A stretch of 64,000 nucleotides of DNA, taken from contig NZ_VXCA01000003.1 of the NCBI RefSeq assembly GCF_011369485.1, positions 248,001 through 312,000 on the forward strand, given 5' to 3'. Below the pieces are notes generated by a model, which searched no databases, was not told the origin of the DNA, and saw only the letters and a program-made list of their open reading frames with translations. This DNA comes from Pseudomonas atagonensis (GTDB taxonomy: Bacteria; Pseudomonadota; Gammaproteobacteria; Pseudomonadales; Pseudomonadaceae). How positions within the stretch are numbered: the first letter of the stretch is position 1; each line of letters opens with the position of its first letter. A program made the translations under genes and the position numbers. This document shows, in pieces, positions 9,006 to 17,634 of the stretch.

Positions 9006-10139
9006 TTATACGCTCGCCGGCGGGACAGGGATGGCAGTGACTCGCCAGTCATCGCCCACGGCGCGAATTTCGCTGATTTTCAGCTCCGGGGCATCCTTCA
9101 TATGGACCAGCGGCCAGTCCAGTAAGGGGCGCGCCGTGGAGCCGAGGAACTTGCCGGCAATGAAGATCACGAACTCGTCGACCAGACCGAGCTGGGCAAA
9201 CGCGCCGGCCAGACGCGGGCCGGCCTCGACCAGCACTTCGTTGACGCCACGGTTGGCCAGTTCGATCAGCAACTGGTGCAGATCGACCTGACCGTCATCG
9301 CCCGGCACGATCAGGCATTCCGGACCGTGGGCGTACTGTTCTTCGATGGCCACGCAGGTGGCGACGAGCGCCGGGCCGGCCTTGAAGAACGGCGCATCCA
9401 GCGGCACCCGCAGACGCCCGTCGATCAGCACGCGCAATGGCGGGCGACTCATGGCCAGCGCAGTTTGGTCGGCGTCCAAACCCAACTCGTCGGCGCGCAC
9501 GGTCAAGCGGGCGCCATCGGCCAGAACGGTGTCGGCGCCGGTCAGCACCACGGCCGCTTGCGCGCGCAGACGCTGGACTGCCGAACGTGCGGCAGGGCCG
9601 GTGATCCATTGGCTCTCACCGTTTTCCATGGCAGTGCGGCCGTCGAGACTCATGGCCAGCTTGACCCGCACGAACGGCAAGCCGTGTTCCATGCGTTTCA
9701 GAAAACCTTGATTGAGCTTGCGCGCTTCCGCTTCGAGCACGCCGCTTTCGGTGGTGATGCCGGCATCGGCCAGGCGCTGCAAACCACGTCCGGCGACTTG
9801 CGGATTCGGATCACGCATCGCCGCAACCACCCGCCCAACCCCGGCATTGACCAATGCATCGGCACAGGGCGGCGTGCGGCCGTGGTGGCTGCAAGGTTCC
9901 AGCGTCACATAGGCGGTGGCACCCCGGGCCAATTCAGCGGCGGCGCGCAAGGCGTGGACTTCGGCGTGGGGTTCGCCGGCACGTTCATGCCAGCCTTCGC
10001 CGACAATCTGCCCGTCCTTCACGATCACGCAGCCCACCCGAGGATTGGGATGCGTGGTGAAGTGACCTTTGCGCGCCAGTTCCAGTGCACGCGCCATGAA
10101 GTGCGCGTCGAGGATGGCCTGCTCGGCGGCGCTGGTCAT
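9006..10139 (-). CDS. ribD: Bifunctional diaminohydroxyphosphoribosylaminopyrimidine deaminase/reductase RibD
   Basis: Second and third steps of riboflavin synthesis, 377 aa. The N-terminal cytidine-deaminase-like domain (about 1-145) has the zinc site H58-A-E60 in [10 protein letters not shown], and C83 and C92 in [12 protein letters not shown]. The C-terminal reductase domain (about 155-365) has [15 protein letters not shown] and an NADPH-binding [13 protein letters not shown] segment. The ATG overlaps the nrdR stop by four bases (ATGA), so the two genes are translationally coupled. Confidence 0.96.
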   Translation of the reverse strand: MTSAAEQAILDAHFMARALELARKGHFTTHPNPRVGCVIVKDGQIVGEGWHERAGEPHAEVHALRAAAELARGATAYVTLEPCSHHGRTPPCADALVNAGVGRVVAAMRDPNPQVAGRGLQRLADAGITTESGVLEAEARKLNQGFLKRMEHGLPFVRVKLAMSLDGRTAMENGESQWITGPAARSAVQRLRAQAAVVLTGADTVLADGARLTVRADELGLDADQTALAMSRPPLRVLIDGRLRVPLDAPFFKAGPALVATCVAIEEQYAHGPECLIVPGDDGQVDLHQLLIELANRGVNEVLVEAGPRLAGAFAQLGLVDEFVIFIAGKFLGSTARPLLDWPLVHMKDAPELKISEIRAVGDDWRVTAIPVPPASV

Positions 10140-10600
10140 TCTTTCACCGGCTCGCGGGCGAGACGATCAATCTCTTCGCGGAATTCGTTGAGGTCCTGAA
10201 AGCGGCGGTACACGGAAGCGAAACGGATGTAGGCGACTTCATCGAGCTTTTGCAGCTCGGCCATCACCAGTTCGCCGACCACGAGGGATTTGACCTCGCG
10301 TTCGCCAGTGGCGCGCAGCTTGTGCTTGATGTGAACCAGAGAGGATTCGAGACGCTCGACGCTCACCGGACGTTTCTCCAGGGCGCGTTGCATGCCGGCG
10401 CGGAGTTTTTCTTCGTCGAACGGTTGGCGGCTGCCGTCGGTTTTGATCAGGCGCGGCAACACCAGTTCGGCCGTCTCGAACGTCGTGAAACGCTCGCCGC
10501 AGGCCAGGCATTCACGCCGGCGGCGCACCTGTTCGCCCTCGGCGACCAGACGCGAGTCGATGACCTTGGTGTCGTTGGCACCGCAGAAGGGACAGTGCAT
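10136..10600 (-). CDS. nrdR: Transcriptional repressor NrdR
   Basis: ATP/dATP-sensing zinc-ribbon repressor of ribonucleotide reductase genes, 154 aa. The start at 10600 gives the canonical [17 protein letters not shown]; an in-frame start at 10657 would add a non-conserved tail. Zinc ligands C3, C6, C31 and C34 are present, followed by [17 protein letters not shown] and an ATP-cone from about 49 to 139 ([16 protein letters not shown] in similar form). The gene is first in the nrdR-ribD-ribC-ribBA-ribH-nusB cluster, a conserved association. Confidence 0.95.
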   Translation of the reverse strand: MHCPFCGANDTKVIDSRLVAEGEQVRRRRECLACGERFTTFETAELVLPRLIKTDGSRQPFDEEKLRAGMQRALEKRPVSVERLESSLVHIKHKLRATGEREVKSLVVGELVMAELQKLDEVAYIRFASVYRRFQDLNEFREEIDRLAREPVKE

Positions 10601-10728
10601 GGTGGCTGGCAACAAAAAAAGGGAGGGCCATGGTAGCGCATCCCGGTGGCAAGACAAGCCATAGGGTTTGCGGTATACAGAACGGCATGATCGTTTGATC
10701 CATGGATTTCATTTTGCCGGAGCTGCCA

Positions 10729-11193
10729 ATGCCGTTACGTCCGCTCGTTTTGCTCAGTCTTTTCAGCCTGCTGGTGGCCTGTGGCAGCGATGCACCCAAG
10801 TCCCAGCCACCGACGCCGGGCCCGGCGCCGCAGCAGGCGCAGAAAAAAGCCAAAGAGGCTGCCGAACTCGGCCCGCTGCCGGCCTATCAGCGTGAACTGA
10901 GTGGCACCCTGCAAGGCGTGCCGGCCGGTGCCGAAGTCGAACTGGCGTTGCTGGTCATCGATGAAAAGGATCGCCCGCAACAATTGCTCGCCAGTTCCAG
11001 CCTGATCGGCAACAACCAGATCCTGCCGTTTCGCCTGCGCTTCAACCCGGACGCCTTCCCGGCCGGCGCGCGCGTTGAACTGCGCGGCCGCGCCAGCCAG
11101 TCCGGCCAGTTGATCCTGCACCTGCCGTCGCAGACCATCGCCCAGCCGACCACACAGGCGCTGGGCCAACTGCAATTTGTCAAAGCACCATGA
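10729..11193 (+). CDS. YbaY-like lipoprotein
   Basis: 154 aa from the ATG at 10729, which has a GGAG site 8 bases upstream; a start at 10702 is possible but less likely. The N-terminus is a lipoprotein signal (MPLRPLVLLSLFSLLVAC), with the lipobox LVAC. A proline/alanine-rich linker and a beta-rich domain follow, resembling the YbaY/type III secretion lipoprotein family (SGTLQGVPAGAEVELALL, LPFRLRFNPDAFPAG). It is expected to be anchored to the inner leaflet of the outer membrane; the role is unknown. It overlaps the methyltransferase gene by four bases. Confidence 0.75.
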   Translation: MPLRPLVLLSLFSLLVACGSDAPKSQPPTPGPAPQQAQKKAKEAAELGPLPAYQRELSGTLQGVPAGAEVELALLVIDEKDRPQQLLASSSLIGNNQILPFRLRFNPDAFPAGARVELRGRASQSGQLILHLPSQTIAQPTTQALGQLQFVKAP

Positions 11194-11846
11194 ATGCACC
11201 GCTCGACCTGCAACAGGCGTTAGGTGAATTGCTCGGCGACGCCAGACTCAAAGTCTGGGCGTTGCCGGACACCGATTTGCAGCTTTGGCTGATTGATGGC
11301 GACAACATGGATCGCGAATTCAGCCAGGAAGAAATCCAGCGAATTCTGCACGAGCCGCCCTACTGGGCGTTCTGCTGGGCCAGCGGGCTGGCGGTGGCGC
11401 GTTATCTGGCCGAATTTCCCGAATGGGTGCGCGGCAAGCGTGTGCTGGATTTTGGCGCCGGCTCCGGGATTGCCGGGATCGCCGCGGTCAAGGCCGGCGC
11501 GCTGGAAGTCGTGGCCTGCGATCTGGATCCGCTGGCCATTTCCGCGTGCCGGGCGAATGCTGCGTTGAATAATGTAGAGATGAGTTATTCGACGGATTTC
11601 TTCGCCGAGGCCGATCGCTTCGATCTGATCCTGGTGGCGGACGTGTTGTACGACCGGGCGAATTTACCGTTGCTCGACGCATTTCTCAGTCGTGGCCGGG
11701 AAGCGCTGGTGGCGGACTCGCGCGTTCGGGATTTTCGCCATCCGTTGTACGAGCGCATCGAAATGCTCGAGGCGATGACCTTGCCGGATCTGGCCGAGCC
11801 TCAAGAGTTTCGCCACGTCAGCCTCTACCACGCGGCCCGCGCCTGA
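11190..11846 (+). CDS. Class I SAM-dependent methyltransferase (ETFB/PrmA-like)
   Basis: 218 aa. The SAM-binding motif I is VLDFGAGSGIAGIAA, preceded by the WAFCWASGLAVARYLAE segment typical of lysine methyltransferases of the ETFB-KMT/METTL20 type. An acidic post-I residue follows (ACDLDPLA), and motif IV is DLILVADVLYD. Target unknown; homologues methylate lysines on proteins such as electron-transfer flavoprotein. ATGA overlap with the lipoprotein gene indicates an operon. Trx-TPR follows after 39 bases. Confidence 0.82.
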   Translation: MNAPLDLQQALGELLGDARLKVWALPDTDLQLWLIDGDNMDREFSQEEIQRILHEPPYWAFCWASGLAVARYLAEFPEWVRGKRVLDFGAGSGIAGIAAVKAGALEVVACDLDPLAISACRANAALNNVEMSYSTDFFAEADRFDLILVADVLYDRANLPLLDAFLSRGREALVADSRVRDFRHPLYERIEMLEAMTLPDLAEPQEFRHVSLYHAARA

Positions 11847-11885
11847 CCGTATAGTTGCCCCATTCACGCTTCTAAGAGATTCCCC

Positions 11886-12758
11886 ATGAGTGAGCAAACG
11901 CCGTACATCTTCGACGCGACGACGGCCGATTTCGACCAGTCGGTGATCGAGGCCTCCTTTCAAAAACCGGTGCTGGTGGATTTCTGGGCCGAATGGTGTG
12001 CGCCGTGCAAAGCGCTGATGCCGATGCTGCAAGGCATCGCCGAGAGCTATCAGGGCGAGTTGCTGCTGGCCAAGGTCGACTGCGACATCGAGCAGGACAT
12101 CGTCGCTCGCTTCGGCATTCGCAGCCTGCCGACCGTGGTGCTATTCAAGGACGGTCAACCGGTCGACGGGTTTGCCGGTGCGCAACCGGAATCCGCCGTG
12201 CGTGCCTTGCTTGAGCCACATGTACAGATGCCACCGCCGGCCGCCGCCGATCCATTCGAACAGGCTCAGGCGTTGTTCGACGAAGGTCGTTACGCCGATG
12301 CCGAAGCCGCGCTGGTAGTGATGCTCAACGAAGACAACACCAACGCCAAGGCACTGATCCTTTACGCCCGTTGCCTGACCGAACGCGGTGAACTGGACGA
12401 AGCGCAGACTGTGCTCGACGCGGTCAAGAGCGATGAGCACAAAGCCGCACTGGCCGGGGCCAAGGCGCAGATCAAGTTCCTCGGACTGGCTCGCGACCTG
12501 CCGGACGCTGCCGACCTGAAAGCACGTCTGGCAAAAGATCCGCAGGACGATGAAGCGGTGTATCAACTGGCGATTCAGCAACTGGCCCGTCAGCAGTACG
12601 AAGCCGCGCTGGAGGCAATGCTCAAGCTTTTCATCCGCAACCGCAGCTATGGCGAGGGGTTGCCGCACAAGACCTTGCTGCAGGTGTTCGAGTTGCTCGG
12701 TAACGATCATCCGTTGGTGGGTGTTTACCGTCGCAAGATGTTTGCTGCGCTTTATTAA
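11886..12758 (+). CDS. cnoX: Thioredoxin-TPR co-chaperone (YbbN/CnoX family)
   Basis: 290 aa. Residues 1-110 are a thioredoxin domain with the active site WCAPC (C38, C41), and 115-290 are TPR-like helical repeats (ADPFEQAQALFDEGRYADAEAAL and similar). The family protects proteins from oxidation and hands them to GroEL/DnaK. The E. coli member has lost the first active-site cysteine, whereas both are kept here, so real thiol-disulfide activity is possible. A strong ribosome site (AAGAGATT) precedes the ATG. The gene ends 4 bases before a hairpin terminator. Confidence 0.88.
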   Translation: MSEQTPYIFDATTADFDQSVIEASFQKPVLVDFWAEWCAPCKALMPMLQGIAESYQGELLLAKVDCDIEQDIVARFGIRSLPTVVLFKDGQPVDGFAGAQPESAVRALLEPHVQMPPPAAADPFEQAQALFDEGRYADAEAALVVMLNEDNTNAKALILYARCLTERGELDEAQTVLDAVKSDEHKAALAGAKAQIKFLGLARDLPDAADLKARLAKDPQDDEAVYQLAIQQLARQQYEAALEAMLKLFIRNRSYGEGLPHKTLLQVFELLGNDHPLVGVYRRKMFAALY

Positions 12759-12762
12759 GATC

Positions 12763-12787
12763 AAAAGATCGCAGCCTGCGATCTTTT
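12763..12787. terminator. Bidirectional Rho-independent terminator
   Basis: A perfect 11 bp stem (12763-12773 pairs with 12777-12787) with a three-base loop starts with four A and ends with four T, so it can stop transcription from both cnoX and the opposing small gene at 12799. Confidence 0.85.
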
Positions 12788-12798
12788 GCTTCTGCGTT

Positions 12799-13164
12799 CT
12801 ATTCGATCCAGCTGTAGAGCGGCGTATCCCCGCCGCTCACCACTTTCACGTCCGAACTATGGCGCAGTCGAACCAGCAGACGCTTGCCTGAAACGGCGCT
12901 ACCAGTCAGCCCTTCCAGTTGTTCGAGCAGATCCGGCCCGCTGAGCTGGCCAGCTTTGCGCAGCAAATCCCTGGCGACCTGCCACAACGCATCGTCCTGA
13001 TTCAGCGGTTTCGCTGCTGGCGCCGAAGCGGTTGCCGCTTGAGCGATCTGCGGCTGTGCGCCAAGGGCCGAGCCCAGCTTCGCCCAATCGCTGTCATCCA
13101 GTTCCACTGTCAAATCCACCGGTACGTCACCGACGGTTCCGCGTATCCGCAACATTGAGTTCAC
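12799..13164 (-). CDS. Hypothetical protein, 121 aa
   Basis: Not recognised. The N-terminal 30 residues (LRIRGTVGDVPVDLTVELDD) look like a small beta-rich unit. An Ala/Pro linker (QAATASAPAAKP) leads into a helical C-terminal half (DDALWQVARDLLRKAGQLSGPDLLEQLEGL) and a final beta hairpin. No signal peptide or membrane segment is seen, so it is probably cytoplasmic. The start may be MNSM at 13164 or the internal ATG three codons later. It is convergent with cnoX. Confidence 0.6.
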   Translation of the reverse strand: MNSMLRIRGTVGDVPVDLTVELDDSDWAKLGSALGAQPQIAQAATASAPAAKPLNQDDALWQVARDLLRKAGQLSGPDLLEQLEGLTGSAVSGKRLLVRLRHSSDVKVVSGGDTPLYSWIE

Positions 13165-13241
13165 TCCCGCACATTTCTGACCTGCATGCTCCCACGGGGC
13201 TTGTGCTACGCCAAGGTCACGGGCAAACTCTGCGCACTTTC

Positions 13242-13259
13242 GTTATAAGATTACATAAC
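13242..13259. promoter_or_regulatory. Putative Zur (zinc uptake regulator) box
   Basis: The imperfect palindrome GTTATAAGATTACATAAC sits 32 bases upstream of the His-rich protein start. It fits the GTTAT...ATAAC pattern of Fur-family zinc regulator sites in pseudomonads. The operon content (His-rich periplasmic protein, MacB-like transporter) matches a zinc-starvation operon. Confidence 0.6.
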
Positions 13260-13290
13260 AAACTCTTCACTTTACTTCCCGGAGACCGCC

Positions 13291-13884
13291 ATGCGTCGTC
13301 TGCTGCTCGCTTTGCCGTTTGCCCTGTTGCCGCTGGCCATCGCCCACGCTGCCGATGAGCATGACCACGACCATGAACACGGTAGCCTCGGCGCGCATGA
13401 ACATGGCGTCGGTCGTCTGAACGCCGCACTCGACGGCCAGACCTTGGAGCTGGAGCTGGAAAGCCCGGCGATGAACCTCGTAGGGTTCGAACACGTGGCC
13501 ACTACCGATGCCGACAAGGCCAAGGTCGCCGCTGCCCGCGCGCAGCTTGAGAAACCATTGGCCCTGTTCAGCCTGTCTGCCGCCGCCGGTTGCAAAGTGG
13601 TCAGCCAGGAACTGGAGAGTCCGTTGTTCGGTGACAAGCCGGATGCCGACGATCACGACGATGATGAAGCGGACAAGGACGGTCACGAGCATCACCACGA
13701 CCACAGTGAAATCCACGCGCATTACCAGTTCACCTGCGCAACCCCGGGTGCGCTGAAGACGCTGGATCTGGCGAACATCTTCAATACGTTCCCGGCCACC
13801 CAGAAAATTCAGGTACAACTGATCAGCGCGAGCGGCCAGCAAGGCACCGAAGTGACTGCAAAGGCTGCGTCGTTGAAATTCTGA
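13291..13884 (+). CDS. His-rich periplasmic zinc-binding protein (DUF2796/ZrgA-like)
   Basis: 197 aa with a signal peptide (MRRLLLALPFALLPLAIAHA). Two histidine/aspartate clusters are visible: DEHDHDHEHGSLGAHEHG straight after the signal, and DDHDDDEADKDGHEHHHDH near residues 120-140. Between and after them is the DUF2796 core (VGRLNAALDGQTLELELESPAMN). The family is linked to zinc uptake under starvation. A putative Zur box precedes it, and the ABC transporter genes follow after a REP element. A corresponding P. aeruginosa gene set (PA4063-PA4066) is known to be induced by zinc depletion. Confidence 0.82.
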   Translation: MRRLLLALPFALLPLAIAHAADEHDHDHEHGSLGAHEHGVGRLNAALDGQTLELELESPAMNLVGFEHVATTDADKAKVAAARAQLEKPLALFSLSAAAGCKVVSQELESPLFGDKPDADDHDDDEADKDGHEHHHDHSEIHAHYQFTCATPGALKTLDLANIFNTFPATQKIQVQLISASGQQGTEVTAKAASLKF

Positions 13885-13901
13885 AATCTGTGAAGATCCC
13901 T

Positions 13902-13990
13902 TGTAGAAGTGAGCCTGCTTGCGATAGCAGACTGTCAGTTGACTAAGTGCTGACTGATACACCGCTATCGCGAGCAGGCTCACTCCTACA
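13902..13990. repeat. REP pair (REPIN) inside the zinc operon
   Basis: Two inverted arms (13902-13928 and 13964-13990), each with the GCGAGCAGGCTCACTC core or a near copy, flank a short spacer. The pair lies between the first and second genes of the putative zinc operon, where it could reduce read-through or stabilise the upstream mRNA end. Confidence 0.8.
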
Positions 13991-14022
13991 AAAGGGCCAC
14001 TCAACTCCATGACCGGTTTCAA

Positions 14023-14733
14023 ATGACCCAAGCACTCATCGAACTGTCCGACCTGGGCTTCAGCTGGCCCGGTCACCCGCCATTGCTGGACATCCCGGCG
14101 TTTCGTCTGGAACCGGGCGAAACCTTGTTCCTCAAAGGCCCCAGCGGCAGCGGCAAGACCACTCTGCTCGGCCTGCTCGGCGGTGTACAGAAGCCGGATC
14201 GTGGCAGCATTCGCCTGCTCGGCCAGGAACTGACCGAGCTCTCTGCTGGCGCACGCGATACGTTCCGCGTCGATCACACGGGCTACATTTTTCAGCAGTT
14301 CAACCTGCTGCCGTTTCTCTCGGTACGCGAGAACGTCGAGCTGCCGTGTCACTTCTCCAGACTGCGCGCCGAGCGGGCGAAACAGCGCCATGGCAGCGTC
14401 GATCAAGCCGCGGCCACCCTGCTCGCCCACCTCGGTCTGAAGGACGAAAACATCCTCGCGCGCCGCGCCGATTCATTGTCCATCGGCCAGCAACAACGGG
14501 TCGCCGCCGCGCGTGCGTTGATCGGCCAACCGGAACTGGTGATCGCCGACGAGCCGACGTCCGCGCTGGATTACGACGCCCGGGAAAACTTCATTCGCCT
14601 GCTGTTCGCCGAATGCCGCGAGGCCGGCTCGAGTCTGCTGTTCGTCAGCCACGATCAAAGCCTGGCGCCACTGTTCGACCGTCACCTGTCCCTGGCCGAG
14701 CTCAATCGCGCCGCCACGTCTGCCGAGGTCTGA
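14023..14733 (+). CDS. ABC transporter ATP-binding protein (MacB/LolD type)
   Basis: 236 aa ATPase. Walker A is GPSGSGKT at 39-46, the Q-loop is in YIFQQFNLLPFLSV, the ABC signature reads LSIGQQQRVAAARAL (LSIGQ instead of LSGGQ), and Walker B is LVIADEPTSALD. The Q-loop environment is that of the LolD/MacB group, which power mechanotransmission rather than classical import. Two bases separate it from the FtsX-like permease gene. It is probably part of a zinc-depletion-induced system. Confidence 0.9.
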   Translation: MTQALIELSDLGFSWPGHPPLLDIPAFRLEPGETLFLKGPSGSGKTTLLGLLGGVQKPDRGSIRLLGQELTELSAGARDTFRVDHTGYIFQQFNLLPFLSVRENVELPCHFSRLRAERAKQRHGSVDQAAATLLAHLGLKDENILARRADSLSIGQQQRVAAARALIGQPELVIADEPTSALDYDARENFIRLLFAECREAGSSLLFVSHDQSLAPLFDRHLSLAELNRAATSAEV

Positions 14734-14734
14734 G

Positions 14735-16000
14735 ATGTATCTGTTTCGTCTGGCCATGGCCAGCCTGGCCAACCGCCGTTTCACCGCATTGCTCACCGCA
14801 TTCGCTATCGCCCTGTCGGTCTGCCTGCTGCTCGCGGTGGAGCGGGTGCGCACCGAGGCCAAAGCCAGTTTCGCCAGCACCATCAGCGGTACCGATCTGA
14901 TCGTCGGCGCCCGTTCCGGCTCGGTGAACCTGTTGCTGTACTCGGTGTTCCGCATCGGCAACGCCACCAACAACATCCGCTGGGACAGCTTCGAACATTT
15001 CGCCAACAACCCGAAAGTGAAGTGGGCGATCCCGATGTCTCTGGGTGACTCCCATCGCGGCTACCGGGTGATGGGCACCACCGAAGCCTATTTCGAGCAT
15101 TACCAGTACGGTCGCCAGCAGCATCTGCAACTGGCCGATGGCCGCGCCTTCGCCACCGATCCGTTTGAAGTGGTGCTCGGTGCCGAAGTCGCCGACGCGC
15201 TGCATTACAAACTCGGCGACAAACTGGTACTGGCCCACGGCGTGGCGGCAATCAGCCTGGTCAAGCACGACGACAAACCGTTCACTGTGGTCGGGATTCT
15301 CAGGCGCACCGGCACCCCGGTTGACCGCACGTTGCACATCAGCCTCGGCGGCATGGAGGCCATTCACATCGATTGGCACAACGGCGTGCCGGCGCGTGGC
15401 AACGGGCGGATCAGCGCCGATCAGGCGCGCAACATGGACCTGACGCCGCAAGCGATCACCGCGTTCATGCTCGGCCTCAACAGCAAGATTTCCACCTTCG
15501 CCCTGCAGCGGGAAATCAACGAATTCCGTGGTGAACCGATGCTGGCAATTCTGCCGGGCGTGGCTCTGCAAGAGTTGTGGAGCCTGATGAGCACCGCTGA
15601 AAAGGCGCTGTTCGTGGTTTCACTGTTTGTGGTGCTGACCGGGTTGATCGGCATGCTCACGGCGATTCTCACCAGCCTCAACGAGCGTCGGCGCGAAATG
15701 GCGATTCTGCGTTCGGTCGGTGCGCGGCCGTGGCACATCGCAAGTCTTTTGGTGCTGGAAGCGTTCGCTCTGGCGCTGACCGGGGTGATCGCCGGGCTGG
15801 CGTTGTTGTACATCGGCATCGCTGCCGCGCAGGGTTACGTGCAGGCCAATTACGGTTTGTTCCTGCCGCTGGCGTGGCCGAGCGAGTATGAATGGACGCT
15901 GCTCGGTGGCATTCTGGCGGCCGCGCTGCTGATGGGCAGCGTGCCGGCCTGGCGCGCGTATCGCCAATCGTTGGCCGATGGCCTGTCGATCCGTTTATGA
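14735..16000 (+). CDS. FtsX-like ABC permease (MacB type)
   Basis: 421 aa. One transmembrane helix is near the N-terminus (FTALLTAFAIALSVCLLLAV), followed by a large periplasmic domain of about 230 residues. Three helices lie at the C-terminus (ALFVVSLFVVLTGLIGMLTAIL; LVLEAFALALTGVIAGLALLYIG; LLGGILAAALLMGSVPAWRAY). This is the MacB/FtsX topology. ERRREMAILRSVGARPWHI is the coupling segment characteristic of FtsX domains. It works with the adjacent ATPase; its end overlaps an alternative start of the next gene. Confidence 0.9.
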   Translation: MYLFRLAMASLANRRFTALLTAFAIALSVCLLLAVERVRTEAKASFASTISGTDLIVGARSGSVNLLLYSVFRIGNATNNIRWDSFEHFANNPKVKWAIPMSLGDSHRGYRVMGTTEAYFEHYQYGRQQHLQLADGRAFATDPFEVVLGAEVADALHYKLGDKLVLAHGVAAISLVKHDDKPFTVVGILRRTGTPVDRTLHISLGGMEAIHIDWHNGVPARGNGRISADQARNMDLTPQAITAFMLGLNSKISTFALQREINEFRGEPMLAILPGVALQELWSLMSTAEKALFVVSLFVVLTGLIGMLTAILTSLNERRREMAILRSVGARPWHIASLLVLEAFALALTGVIAGLALLYIGIAAAQGYVQANYGLFLPLAWPSEYEWTLLGGILAAALLMGSVPAWRAYRQSLADGLSIRL

Positions 16001-16011
16001 GGATGTTCACC

Positions 16012-16530
16012 ATGCCCCGCGCCTTGCTTGCGCTGTTGTTGCTGATCGCCCTGCCCGTGTGGGCAGCAGCACCGAAAGACCTGACCTGGTCGGAAATGAT
16101 CCCGCCGGACGCCGCACCCGAAGTGCCGAACATGACGCCTCTGCACGACATGTCGAAGATGAGCGACGCGTTGTCCGCCGAATCCGCGCCAGCGGCCAAA
16201 CAGGACATGCCGAACGCACCCGTGGTGCAAGCGCTCGACGGGCAGAACATTCGTTTGCCGGGCTACATCGTGCCGCTGGAGGTCAACGAAGAAGGGCGCA
16301 CCACGGACTTCTTGCTGGTGCCCTACTTCGGCGCCTGCATCCACGTGCCGCCACCGCCGTCGAACCAGATCGTGCATGTGAAAAGCGAACTCGGCGTGAA
16401 GCTTGATGAGCTGTATCAGCCGTACTGGGTCGAAGGGCCGCTGCAAGTCAAAGCGTCCAGCAGCGAACTGGCAGATGCCGGGTATCAGATGGATGCCGAC
16501 AAGATTTATGTGTATGAACTGCCGGAGTGA
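16012..16530 (+). CDS. DUF3299 periplasmic protein
   Basis: 172 aa from the ATG at 16012, chosen because GAGGA lies 8 bases upstream and the protein then starts with a clean signal peptide (MPRALLALLLLIALPVWA). The DUF3299 core is visible: LPGYIVPLEVNEEGRTTDFLLVPYFGACIHVPPPPSNQIV (seen as LPGYIVPLE, DFLLVPYFGACIHVPPPP). It is the last gene of the His-rich/ABC operon and probably a periplasmic partner of the MacB-like pump. The function of DUF3299 is not known. Confidence 0.82.
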   Translation: MPRALLALLLLIALPVWAAAPKDLTWSEMIPPDAAPEVPNMTPLHDMSKMSDALSAESAPAAKQDMPNAPVVQALDGQNIRLPGYIVPLEVNEEGRTTDFLLVPYFGACIHVPPPPSNQIVHVKSELGVKLDELYQPYWVEGPLQVKASSSELADAGYQMDADKIYVYELPE

Positions 16531-16560
16531 ATACCGGTAACTTTGGATTGTTTGTTCAAT

Positions 16561-16631
16561 TGCTATCGCGAGCAGGCTCACTCCTACATTTGGAATGCAT
16601 TCCCCTGTAGGAGTGAGCCTGCTCGCGATAG
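16561..16631. repeat. REP pair (REPIN) after the zinc operon
   Basis: Near-perfect inverted arms at 16561-16588 and 16606-16631 carry the same GCGAGCAGGCTCACTC core as the element at 13.9 kb, with a 17-base loop. It could also end transcription of the operon. Confidence 0.82.
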
Positions 16632-16754
16632 AGCCTTCAAAGGTTCCACAAAAAACTACCCCTTCACTGTTTCATTGAGCTGAGTCAAAAGACCGTATCA
16701 GTTGGCTTCGTACCATAGGACATCAGAAATTTTTAACGTCCTTCTGGAGCCCCC

Positions 16755-17453
16755 ATGAACAAGTCCTTGCTCAGCGCTTCGCTGTTTGCCCTCGCGCTCG
16801 CAGCCCCGCTCGCCCACGCCCACGAGGCTGGCGACATCCTGATCCGTGCCGGTGCGATCACCGTCAACCCGAAGGCCAACAGCTCCGATGTCAAGGTCGA
16901 TCAGGGACCGTTGAGCGGCACCAATCTGGGCGGCAAGGCGACCATGAGCAGCGACACCCAACTGGGTCTCAACTTCGCTTACATGCTCACCAACAACATA
17001 GGCATCGAGCTGCTCGCGGCCACGCCGTTCGAGCATGACGTAAAGCTCAAGGGCACTGCCCTGCCTGCGGCCAACGGCAAACTCGGCACCCTGAAACACC
17101 TGCCTCCGACCCTCAGCGTCGTTTACTACCCGCTGGATTCCAAGTCGGCGTTCCAACCCTATGTTGGCGGCGGCATCAACTACACCTGGATCTACGACGA
17201 GCACGTCGGCAGCGAAGCCAGCGCCAACGGCTTCAGCAACTTCAAGGCGAAAAATTCCTGGGGTCTGGCCTGGCAGGTCGGAGCCGATTACATGCTGACC
17301 GACAACATCATGCTCAACGCCCAAGTGCGCTACATCGACATCGATACCCGTGCGACCGTGGAGAACAACGCCGTGGCACCGGGCACTCGCGCCAAGGTGA
17401 ACGTGGACGTCGATCCGTTTGTGTACATGGTGGGTCTGGGCTACAAGTTCTAA
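16755..17453 (+). CDS. ompW: Outer membrane protein OmpW
   Basis: Eight-stranded outer-membrane beta barrel for small hydrophobic compounds. The 232 aa precursor has a signal peptide (MNKSLLSASLFALALAAPLAHA) and a mature start HEAGDILIRAGAITVNP, the OmpW signature. TQLGLNFAYMLTNNIGIELLAATPF and LPPTLSVVYYPLD follow, and it ends in an aromatic (GLGYKF). GAGCC lies in front of the ATG. It is transcribed alone, with a terminator 140 bases downstream. Confidence 0.93.
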   Translation: MNKSLLSASLFALALAAPLAHAHEAGDILIRAGAITVNPKANSSDVKVDQGPLSGTNLGGKATMSSDTQLGLNFAYMLTNNIGIELLAATPFEHDVKLKGTALPAANGKLGTLKHLPPTLSVVYYPLDSKSAFQPYVGGGINYTWIYDEHVGSEASANGFSNFKAKNSWGLAWQVGADYMLTDNIMLNAQVRYIDIDTRATVENNAVAPGTRAKVNVDVDPFVYMVGLGYKF

Positions 17454-17541
17454 GCTGACGTTTACCGAACGTTCACGTGGTGGTGGATGAGGCTTGGTGG
17501 TGGGCAGACTTGAAACTGAGGCAACTGCTGAACAGTTGATC

Positions 17542-17565
17542 GGGGATAAATCCCTTCGCCACAGG
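17542..17565 (+). repeat. Single REP-like palindrome
   Basis: A solitary copy of the GGGGATAAATCCC...CGCCACAGG element lies between ompW and the downstream terminator; no matching inverted partner is seen nearby, unlike the other repeats of this family in the window. Confidence 0.6.
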
Positions 17566-17588
17566 AATCGCGATAAATTCCGGCCGTG

Positions 17589-17618
17589 AAAAAGGCGCCT
17601 GTCAAAGGGCGCCTTTTT
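17589..17618. terminator. Bidirectional Rho-independent terminator
   Basis: An 11 bp stem (17589-17599 with 17608-17618) of A5-GGCGCC / GGCGCC-T5 form with an 8-base loop serves the convergent ompW and epimerase genes. Confidence 0.9.
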
Positions 17619-17634
17619 CATGTCCGCGAAAAGC

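Noticed and set aside
13267..14430. 387-codon frame on the minus strand
   Set aside because: It is antisense to the His-rich and ABC ATPase genes, which are well supported; no domain or ribosome site is seen.
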